Source: Caldilineaceae bacterium (lineage in GTDB: Bacteria; Chloroflexota; Anaerolineae; Caldilineales; Caldilineaceae). Taken from it: a stretch of 50,269 nt of DNA. This document shows positions 43,208 to 50,269 of this stretch, in pieces. The position numbers were made by a program, and so were the translations under genes. Positions within the stretch are counted from its first letter, which is position 1; each line of letters begins with the position of its first letter. The stretch covers positions 1 through 50,269 of the forward strand of contig JACKBA010000045.1 in assembly GCA_020634815.1 (NCBI GenBank). The letters are read 5' to 3'. The notes under the pieces are model-generated. The model searched no databases. It was not told the origin of the DNA and worked only from the letters and a program-made list of their open reading frames with translations.

Positions 43208-43738
43208 TCAACTCCTCGAATGATGGTTCATGCGTGCCTGCCATTTGGCGAGCAGTTCTTTTGTCGAATCAAAGGCCAACTCCGCCGGCAGGTCGTGGGG
43301 GGCGAACCAGGCGGCCTCGTCCACGTCGTCGGCGCCGGTGAGCACCGACAGGTCGCCCTGCGCCTGGGCGTCAAAGGCGAGCACGATGCCCAGGCTGGCC
43401 CCGCCGCGGTTGACCATGGGGAAGATCTCCAGCAAGTTGCCGACGGTCACATCCAACCCCGTCTCCTCGCGCACCTCGCGGCGCAGCGCGGCAACCGGCA
43501 TCTCGCCGGCATCCATGTAGCCGCCGGGCAACGCCCACAGGCCGCGTGCCGGTTCGACGGCACGGCGAATCAGCAGGACACGCCCGCGCTCCTCGACCAG
43601 GGCGACGACGGCAACCTTGGGGTCCGGGAAATAGACGAAGCTGCACGCCGGGCAGGTGCGGCGCAATTTTCCCTCGAAGGGGCGATCTTCCAGCGTATGC
43701 CCGCACAGGGGGCAAAAGTGGTAGTGTTGTTGGCTCAT
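43208..43738 (-). CDS. Nudix hydrolase with zinc ribbon
   Basis: A 176-residue hydrolase cutting nucleoside diphosphates linked to another group (NADH, ADP-ribose or similar). A zinc ribbon at the N-terminus uses Cys9, Cys12, Cys29 and Cys32 (FCPLCG..TCPACSF), as in NudC-like and ADP-ribose-type Nudix proteins. The Nudix box is complete at about 72-94: GGYMDAGEMPVAALRREVRE then ETG. I start at ATG 43736-43738; an in-frame GTG two codons earlier is possible. It is the first gene of an operon with the epimerase, behind a strong promoter. Confidence 0.92.
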   Translation of the reverse strand: MSQQHYHFCPLCGHTLEDRPFEGKLRRTCPACSFVYFPDPKVAVVALVEERGRVLLIRRAVEPARGLWALPGGYMDAGEMPVAALRREVREETGLDVTVGNLLEIFPMVNRGGASLGIVLAFDAQAQGDLSVLTGADDVDEAAWFAPHDLPAELAFDSTKELLAKWQARMNHHSRS

Positions 43739-43768
43739 ACTCACTCACGTGCCGTGGCACAATCTGAC

Positions 43769-43797
43769 ATTATACGGCGCAAGCGCACGCTGGCCAA
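43769..43797 (-). promoter_or_regulatory. promoter of Nudix-epimerase operon
   Basis: On the minus strand TTGGCC (43792-43797), a 17-bp spacer and perfect TATAAT (43769-43774), about 30 nt upstream of the Nudix start. Confidence 0.7.
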
Positions 43798-43839
43798 AGC
43801 ATGTGGGGCGCCTGGGCTGCATCACGTTGGAGCCAAACC

Positions 43840-43905
43840 ACGTCCCCGGCACTGTGCAGCAGCGGATGGGGTGACCGAAATGTTTCTGCACAGTGCCGGG
43901 GACGT
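43840..43905. repeat. CCCCGGCAC palindromic repeat, copy C
   Basis: ACGTCCCCGGCACTGTGCAG (43840-43859) is the exact reverse complement of 43886-43905, a 20-bp perfect stem with a 26-nt loop. It sits between two divergent promoters in the 521-nt gap 43739-44259, which holds no gene. Confidence 0.92.
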
Positions 43906-44067
43906 ACTGCGCGCAACGCAACCGCGCCGTTGTAACTCGGCTGAAACTCCTCGCGCTACAATGTCAATGGGATTCTCCTTGGAACTGTGGGAACAGTGGA
44001 TTGACGGTTGACGGACGGGCGATGCAGCGATGTGTCGCCCGTTCCGCGCCTACTTTCGGTCGAGTTT

Positions 44068-44097
44068 TTGTCATCTCTACAAGTCGAAGACTATAAT
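44068..44097 (+). promoter_or_regulatory. sucCD promoter
   Basis: TTGTCA (44068-44073), an 18-bp spacer and perfect TATAAT (44092-44097), the best consensus match in the window. The leader to the sucC start is about 155 nt and shows no obvious riboswitch. Confidence 0.75.
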
Positions 44098-44259
44098 GCC
44101 AGCGGTGAGTGACGAACGCGACGCAGGTCACATCACCGCCTTCTGGAATCGCACGCTTTCCGATACGAATCGTTCTTCGCCCGGTGCAAGCCGGCGCGTC
44201 ACCATGTCAACCAACCGAACCATGCTCACACGCTGAGCCAGTCGTCAGGAGGTTCCAGC

Positions 44260-45398
<1,139 letters not shown>

Positions 45399-45402
<4 letters not shown>

Positions 45403-46271
45403 GCATTCTGGTCGGCAAGGAAACCCGCCTGGTCGTGCAAGGCATCACCGGGCGCGAGGGCGCATTTCATACCAAGCAGATGATCGACTACGGCACGCCC
45501 GTCGTGGCCGGCGTGACGCCCGGCAAGGGCGGCGAGTGGGCCTTCGGCAACGTGCCGGTCTTCGACACCGTGCGCGAGTCCGTGAGTGCCACGGGCGCCA
45601 ACACCAGCATCATCTTCGTGCCGGCGCGCTTTGCCGCCGACGCCATCATCGAAGCCGCCGACGCCGGCGTCGACCTGGTGGTCTGCATCACCGAGGGCAT
45701 CCCGGTGCTCGACATGGTCCAGGTGCGCGCCTATCTCGACGGCACGCACACGCGCCTCATCGGCCCCAACTGCCCCGGCCTGATCACGCCCGGCGAGGCC
45801 AAGGTCGGCATCATCCCCGGCCACATCATGACCAAGGGCAACGTCGGCCTCGTCAGCCGCTCCGGCACGCTGACCTACGAGGTCGTCTATGCGCTCACCG
45901 CGCGCGGCATCGGCCAGACGACCGCCGTGGGCATCGGCGGCGACCCGATCAACGGCACCTCCTTCCTCGACGTCTTGCAGATGTTCGAGGAGGACCCGAA
46001 CACGGAGCAGGTGATCCTGATCGGCGAGATCGGCGGCACGGACGAGCAGAAGGCAGCCGAGTACATCGGCAGCAAGATGAGCAAGCCGGTGACCAGCTTC
46101 ATCGCCGGGCAGACGGCGCCGCCCGGCCGGCGTATGGGCCATGCCGGCGCCATCATCTCCGGCGGCGAAGGCACTGCCGAAGAGAAGATCGCCGCGCTGA
46201 CGCGTGCCGGCGCCAAGGTCGCCCGTCACCCCGACGAGATCGCCGACCTCGTGGCCGCCAACATGGGCTGA
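45399..46271 (+). CDS. sucD: succinyl-CoA synthetase alpha subunit
   Basis: The alpha subunit (290 residues, the usual size), which binds CoA and carries the phosphohistidine. The CoA-binding Rossmann start MSILVGKETRLVVQGITGRE with FHTKQMIDYGTPVVAGV, the GPNCPGLITPGEAKVGIIPG loop, GIGGDPINGTSFLD and the active-site His248 in RRMGHAGAIISGG are clear. It overlaps sucC by 4 nt and is followed at 46304 by a strong terminator, so sucCD is a two-gene operon with its own promoter. Confidence 0.97.
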
Positions 46272-46303
46272 GCCAGATAGCCCAACCATAGTCGATTGGA
46301 CGA

Positions 46304-46336
46304 GGAGAGCCGGCAAAGCGCCGGCTCTCCTTTTTT
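46304..46336 (+). terminator. sucCD rho-independent terminator
   Basis: GGAGAGCCGGC (46304-46314) pairs perfectly with GCCGGCTCTCC (46320-46330), loop of 5 nt, then TTTTTT (46331-46336). Confidence 0.97.
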
Positions 46337-46383
46337 CGTCGCACGCCGGTGCTGACTTCGCCAGTTCCCTGTGCCGCGCCCGT

Positions 46384-46560
46384 CGTTGCATGGGTGTATT
46401 TCATGTTGGGGGCACGGCCGAACTACAGCGGATTCGTGGAAGAAACGGATGGGATCCGCCGCAGCGCAGGTCAATCCCGTGCAGCGCAGGGGTGCAATCT
46501 GCTGTTTCCACGAATCCGCTGTAGTGTTCGACCCGAACGTGAAATAGACTCCCGTTGCAT
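46384..46560. mobile_element. MITE-like element with 8-bp target duplication
   Basis: A 161-bp imperfect palindrome (46392-46552) is bordered on both sides by CGTTGCAT (46384-46391 and 46553-46560). Its ends start GGG on the left and GGAG on the right (read inward), share TATTTCAyGTT, and contain a perfect 20-bp inner inverted repeat (46422-46441 against 46506-46525, core CTACAGCGGATTCGTGGAA). The centre holds a direct repeat GCAGCGCAGG. There is no coding capacity. It lies between the sucCD terminator and the YihY-like gene, in what should be that gene's promoter region. Confidence 0.85.
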
Positions 46561-46640
46561 AGGCGGTGGCATACGGATTCGATCTATGTGACAATGATCC
46601 CGCGCATGCGGGCCATTCCCCCCATGCCGGCGACGGTATC

Positions 46641-47831
46641 ATGAAGAACCAGATGCGGGACAAGACAGCCGAAGAGCAACCAGGGCAGCCCACACGGGCG
46701 CCGTGGTATGCCGAGTTCTGGTCGCTGCTCTCCATGACTTTTGTGGAGTGGCGCGCTGACAACGCCTCGCGGCTGGCCGCGGCCCTGGCATACTACACGA
46801 TCTTCTCGCTGGCGCCGCTGCTCGTCATCGTCGTCGGTATTGCCGGGCTGGTGCTTGGCCAGGAGGTCGCGCAGGCCAGCCTGGTCGAGCAGGTGCGCAT
46901 CTATACGAGCAGCCCGCGCGCCGCCGAACTCGTGCAGACCGTGCTGGAGAATACCAGCGTGCAGGGACCGAACCTGTTCGCAACGCTGCTCAGCCTTGCC
47001 CTGCTCTTCTATGGCGCAACAGGGGCTTTCAACGAGCTGCGCAACGCGCTCAACCTCATCTGGGACGTGCCGGCGCAGCAGAACGGCGGCGTGCGCGGCT
47101 TTGTGATCGGCCGCGCCGTCGCCCTGGCGATGGTCATTGTCGCTGGGGTTTTGCTACTGCTCTCCCTGGTCGCCAGCACGCTGCTAGCCCTGGCCGGTCG
47201 CTTCGTCGATGTCGTGTGGCCCGGCATGGCGCTGCCCAGCCAACTGCTGACCTTTGTGCTGCTCTTTGTCCTCACCATGCTCGTCTTTGCTCTGATCTAC
47301 AAGTTCGTGCCCGATGTAGACCTGGCATGGAGCGACGTGTGGATTGGGGCGGCCGCCACGGGGTTGCTCTTCTCGCTGGGGCGCTGGGCGATCAGCCTCT
47401 ACTTGAGCCAGAGCAACATGGCGTCAATCTTCGGCGCCGCCGGCTCGGTCATTCTGCTGTTGATCTGGGTCTACTATTCGGCGCTGACCTTCTTTCTCGG
47501 CGCCGAGTTCACCCAGGTCTACGGCCGGCTGCGTGGATCGCGCGTGGCCGAGAGCGCGCTGCTGGCCGAGCCGGAGATGACGCGCGCGCCGGTCACCGTC
47601 GAGACCGAAGAAGGCATCATCGTGCCGCAGGCCTCTCTCGACGCCGATGCCGGGGGAGCCGCTGAGGAGCGGGAGGCAGAGGCGGCGCCCCCGGCAGAAG
47701 CACGGCCCGGCCGCGTGCGCCGCGCCGGACGCGCCACGGCCGCGGCTGCGGTCAGCGTGGCCGCCGCCGTGGCCGTCATTGCCGTCGTCTCGATCTACAG
47801 CCTCGTGCGCGATCCCTTTCGCCGCGAGTGA
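46641..47831 (+). CDS. YihY/BrkB-family membrane protein
   Basis: A 396-residue membrane protein of the YihY/BrkB (formerly 'ribonuclease BN') family, with six predicted spans at about 50-300. Family marks: ASRLAAALAYYTIFSLAPLL at the first span, FYGATGAFNELRNALNLIW, and the closing SVILLLIWVYYSALTFFLGAEFTQVYG. The function is not settled; some members affect serum resistance or transport. The ~85-residue C-terminal extension is Ala/Glu-rich and ends in an additional hydrophobic segment (AAAAVSVAAAVAVIAVVSIY), which is unusual. ATG 46641 is used because the longer frame from 46566 overlaps the MITE border; no clear ribosome site is present at either. Confidence 0.9.
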   Translation: MKNQMRDKTAEEQPGQPTRAPWYAEFWSLLSMTFVEWRADNASRLAAALAYYTIFSLAPLLVIVVGIAGLVLGQEVAQASLVEQVRIYTSSPRAAELVQTVLENTSVQGPNLFATLLSLALLFYGATGAFNELRNALNLIWDVPAQQNGGVRGFVIGRAVALAMVIVAGVLLLLSLVASTLLALAGRFVDVVWPGMALPSQLLTFVLLFVLTMLVFALIYKFVPDVDLAWSDVWIGAAATGLLFSLGRWAISLYLSQSNMASIFGAAGSVILLLIWVYYSALTFFLGAEFTQVYGRLRGSRVAESALLAEPEMTRAPVTVETEEGIIVPQASLDADAGGAAEEREAEAAPPAEARPGRVRRAGRATAAAAVSVAAAVAVIAVVSIYSLVRDPFRRE

Positions 47832-47891
47832 GTGACCGCCGCGCCACGCGCCAGAGCAGGGCCAGAAGTACACGCACGATCCCAACATGCC

Positions 47892-47926
47892 AAAAAAGAA
47901 CGGCGCCCCGATGATTCGGGATGCCG
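47892..47926 (-). terminator. terminator of minus-strand small gene
   Basis: On the minus strand CGGCATCCCGA pairs with TCGGGGCGCCG (one or two mismatches) and is followed by TTCTTTTTT. It lies 45 nt after the stop of the 47973 gene and faces the YihY gene end. Confidence 0.75.
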
Positions 47927-47972
47927 CTCGCTGAGTCCGGTGATATTCTGTTACGTACTGCGCCGGGGGTAA

Positions 47973-48293
47973 CTACAGTGTGTCCTCCACGGGCAGGGTG
48001 CGCGGCACGGGGGGCGGCTGTGGGACGGAATCCAGCTTCACGTGATAGAAGCCTCGATGCGAGTTCCCGGAACTCGGCACCATGGCCGACCAGGTCCCAT
48101 CTTCCAACTCAAGCACCAGATCCTCGGCAAAGAGCGATCCCGGCGTCAGGTCGCGCTCGCCATTGGTGACTCGCACCGTCCCCGCGATGGTGCCCGACGG
48201 CGTCCGTTTCAGTGCGTAATCCACCGTTGCCAGCCAGATCCCCATCGCGTGTACGATGCCATGCCCGGCAATGCGATTCTCTTCTGCACCCAT
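47973..48293 (-). CDS. hypothetical small beta protein
   Basis: A 106-residue protein of unknown function starting at ATG 48291-48293 behind GGGGAGAAGTC. The sequence MGAEENRIAGHGIVHAMGIW, LATVDYALKRTPSGTIAGTVRVTNGE, LVLELEDGTWSAMVPSSGNS, GFYHVKLDS suggests a small beta barrel without signal peptide. The longer frame upstream (from 48425) is Cys/Arg-rich and does not look coding. It has its own terminator and stands between two oppositely directed units. Confidence 0.65.
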   Translation of the reverse strand: MGAEENRIAGHGIVHAMGIWLATVDYALKRTPSGTIAGTVRVTNGERDLTPGSLFAEDLVLELEDGTWSAMVPSSGNSHRGFYHVKLDSVPQPPPVPRTLPVEDTL

Positions 48294-48699
48294 GACTTCT
48301 CCCCTTTTCTGACCTGGGTCTGCCGATTCTGCCGCCGTGTTGCGCGGCTCTCCTGTCCACAATAGCACTTTCCGGCAATGGCTACATCGTCTGTATGTCG
48401 GTGCTTTGATTGCCAATCGCGGCAACGCGGCGCCCCGTTTGACGGCGGCCTGTGATCCGCGTCACAGCGAGGGCGCGTTCTCATGCACTGAGCGAGCGTA
48501 GCAAATGCTGTACGCTGGAGCCACTCCGAAAGCGATCACAGTGCGGTGATCCGACCTCTGCCACCACGGCCGGTGGCAAGTGAATCGGCCCCCGGGCCTT
48601 TATTCGCTGAAAGGAGGTGCGCTATTACTCAACCATCGCCGCTTCACCACGTGTCGGTTTGTACATCTGGCCAAGTCTGATCTGGAAAGGGAGAGAACC
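48294..48699. other. 406-nt intergenic region between divergent genes
   Basis: No gene is seen. It contains a GC-rich short palindrome (GGCCCCCGGGCC near 48588) followed by TTTATT, and an isolated perfect Shine-Dalgarno sequence AAGGAGGTG at 48611-48619 with no usable start codon at the right distance. No convincing sigma70 promoter was found for either neighbour. Confidence 0.5.
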
Positions 48700-50269
48700 A
48701 TGTCTATCCAACGATTGTTGCTCATTGTCCTGGTCGCTACGGCGTGCCTGGGCATCTATGGCGTCGCCGCCGCGCATGGCGACGATCCGCATCCACACCC
48801 CGAACCGTTGCCCGCCGTCCAAGTGAACGGTGCGGGTATCCATGCGGCGTGTGCCGGCGGCCCGGTCATCGACGGCATCACGCTCGACGAGTGCATCACG
48901 CGCTCGTTCCTCGTCGGCGGCGTCAACAAGACCGTACGCGTGTGGTACACCAAGAACGCCGTCACCGCCAACCGCACCGAGGATGGCGTCGACTACACCC
49001 TGGAGCACTGGATCTCCAGCGACGCCCAGGCCCAGCAGGTCGCCGCCTGGTTCGAGGATGCGTGGCAGCGCTACTTTGCCGACTCCGGCCACCATCTCTA
49101 TGACAATGGCTGTGGCAACACGATCAACGTTCAGATGGAGGACGGCATCGGCTGGTCGGGCATCGCCTACTGGGGCAGCTCCGGCAACTGCCGGATCGGC
49201 ATCGATTCGCCTATGGTGCGCGGCGGCGGCGGTCAGTGGACCGTCTACCACGAGGCGCAGCATTACCTGCAATACTCCTTCGACAACGGCTGCTACGGCT
49301 ATCTCAAGCCGAACTACCCGGACGACGCCGAGTTTGTCGAAGGCTATGCCGACCTGGGCGCCGACAGTGTCGACGTCGCGCTCGATGCCATGGGCTACGG
49401 CGGTATCACCTACGATCCGTCCACCTCCATGTACGAGAAGAGCTACGGCAACATCTTCAACAAGTACTTCATCGAACAACTTGGCACCATCGGTACGCCG
49501 GCCGATCCGTGGCATCGCATGGACGCGCTCTACGCGCACTACAACGAGTGCGACAACCAGGACGATCTCTATGTGCTCAACACGTTGATCCCGTCGCTGA
49601 GCGGCGGCAAGTGGAGCGAGCGCGCCTTCTTCCTGAATTTCTTCGCCGCCAACTGGGCCAAGGACTGGGCCGACCCCGTGACGCAGCCCGAACTCGTCTA
49701 CACCGACGACGACGGCAATGCCTATGGCAACCTGGCCACACTCTCGCAGAATATCAACATGGGCGGCGGCACGCAGAGCTTCCCCGACAGCACGCCCGAC
49801 GACTGGGCCGCCCGCTACTACCAGGTGACGCCGCAGGCCGGCTGCCCCTACCTGCAGATGGAAGTCGACGGCGCGTCCGGCGCGCAGCTCGGCATCAACT
49901 TCATGGCGGCCAAGACCTCGGCGCCTAGCAAGGTGCTGCGCTCGGCCAAGATCGGCGAGGACTTCGTGCGCACCTTTGCCGCCAACGGCGTGCACAATCG
50001 CCTGGTGACGGCGGTCAACAGCTTCACCACCAACTACAACTATACGGTGAACTTCCGCTGTGTGACGCCCACCATCAACATCCTGGAGCCGCGCCAGGTC
50101 AAGTTCGCCCTGGTCGGCGACCCCACCAGCCCCATCGCCTTCCTCGCCCGCTGGAGCGTCAGCGACGGCAGCAGCCCGGTGCGCGGCCTGCTGGAGGACG
50201 ACTTCACCTTCGATGCCGAGGGCGACGCCATCAGTGTCGTGCCCGGCACCTTCCAGGAAGTGGGCAACG
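48700..50269 (+). CDS. secreted HExxH (gluzincin-like) protein, 3'-truncated
   Basis: At least 523 residues, open to the window end. ATG 48700 follows AGGGAGAGAACC; the protein starts with a signal peptide (MSIQRLLLIVLVATACLGIY to about residue 25), then a His/Pro-rich stretch. A putative zinc site HEAQH (184-188) lies in the helix TVYHEAQHYLQY, and EFVEGYADLGAD (211-222) about 25 residues later supplies the third ligand, the layout of gluzincin metalloproteases. Four Cys around residues 51-65 and 131-160 may form disulfides. After about residue 400 the sequence turns beta-rich (ISVVPGTF.. at the edge), probably a von Willebrand- or Ig-like domain. It may be an exported peptidase; no specific family is assigned. 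Confidence 0.8.
   Translation, partial: MSIQRLLLIVLVATACLGIYGVAAAHGDDPHPHPEPLPAVQVNGAGIHAACAGGPVIDGITLDECITRSFLVGGVNKTVRVWYTKNAVTANRTEDGVDYTLEHWISSDAQAQQVAAWFEDAWQRYFADSGHHLYDNGCGNTINVQMEDGIGWSGIAYWGSSGNCRIGIDSPMVRGGGGQWTVYHEAQHYLQYSFDNGCYGYLKPNYPDDAEFVEGYADLGADSVDVALDAMGYGGITYDPSTSMYEKSYGNIFNKYFIEQLGTIGTPADPWHRMDALYAHYNECDNQDDLYVLNTLIPSLSGGKWSERAFFLNFFAANWAKDWADPVTQPELVYTDDDGNAYGNLATLSQNINMGGGTQSFPDSTPDDWAARYYQVTPQAGCPYLQMEVDGASGAQLGINFMAAKTSAPSKVLRSAKIGEDFVRTFAANGVHNRLVTAVNSFTTNYNYTVNFRCVTPTINILEPRQVKFALVGDPTSPIAFLARWSVSDGSSPVRGLLEDDFTFDAEGDAISVVPGTFQEVGN

Noticed and set aside
44098..44259. sucC leader as a riboswitch
   Set aside because: The leader is about 155 nt but I see no conserved aptamer motif or alternative terminator stem in it.
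48611..48619. Perfect Shine-Dalgarno AAGGAGGTG suggesting a small gene before 48700
   Set aside because: No ATG, GTG or TTG with an open frame lies 5-12 nt downstream; the metalloprotease-like gene has its own site at about 48688.
48625..49995. Minus-strand open frame of 456 codons near the window end
   Set aside because: It is antisense to the secreted HExxH protein, which has a signal peptide, ribosome site and zinc motif; the antisense translation is Val/Ala/Arg-rich without motifs.

Overview
This is a 50.3 kb, high-GC, gene-dense window, most likely from a member of the phylum Chloroflexota (Anaerolineae/Caldilineales-like). The case is indirect: Thr/Pro-rich SH3 lipoproteins of a kind common in that phylum, a GT39-type membrane glycosyltransferase with a long beta-rich tail, palindromic dispersed repeats, and decayed transposases resembling Chloroflexota elements. 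No rRNA, tRNA, CRISPR array or prophage was recognised.

Layout. 1-5.4 kb: a MacB/LolCDE-type ABC exporter (two ATPases, one cut by the window edge, and an FtsX permease), then a phytase-like lipoprotein. 5.4-8.7 kb: an OmpR-type response regulator, its histidine kinase and a PepSY protein. 8.8-15.2 kb: a large PAS/GAF hybrid kinase, a Rieske ferredoxin, a ClC channel and a methyltransferase. 15.3-22.2 kb: rplI on the minus strand, two SH3 lipoproteins, a glycosyltransferase and a small helical protein. 22.4-36.4 kb: a minus-strand cassette that looks like a restriction/defence module. 36.5-42 kb: a repeat-rich accessory region with three toxin-antitoxin-like modules, a NucS-like nuclease and a small gene under a LexA-like operator. 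42-43.8 kb: an epimerase/Nudix operon. 44-46.4 kb: sucCD. 46.4-50.3 kb: a MITE, a YihY/BrkB membrane protein, a small protein and a secreted HExxH protein running off the end.

Main result. Reading away from a promoter near 36.44 kb, the minus strand carries four genes: a very large gamma-class N6-adenine methyltransferase with target-recognition region, an SNF2 helicase with an N-terminal phospholipase-D nuclease domain, a small protein of unknown function, and a YgjP-like metallopeptidase. The methyltransferase is split into three blocks by two insertion elements: IS-B (31982-33221, IS1-like, 8-bp target duplication) and IS-A (28609-31160, 6-bp target duplication, with an IS3 relic inside). 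Removing both elements with one copy of each duplication rejoins the blocks in frame as one 1763-codon gene. The small gene carries one in-frame TGA. So this is a recently silenced or switchable module that I cannot match to a named defence system.

A second theme is the density of palindromic repeats (at least five families, several with two or three copies here). One is an apparent MITE with an 8-bp target duplication, and one has contributed codons to the start of a histidine kinase. Several promoters of the form TTGnnn-N17/18-TAtaAT are visible and were used to choose start codons.
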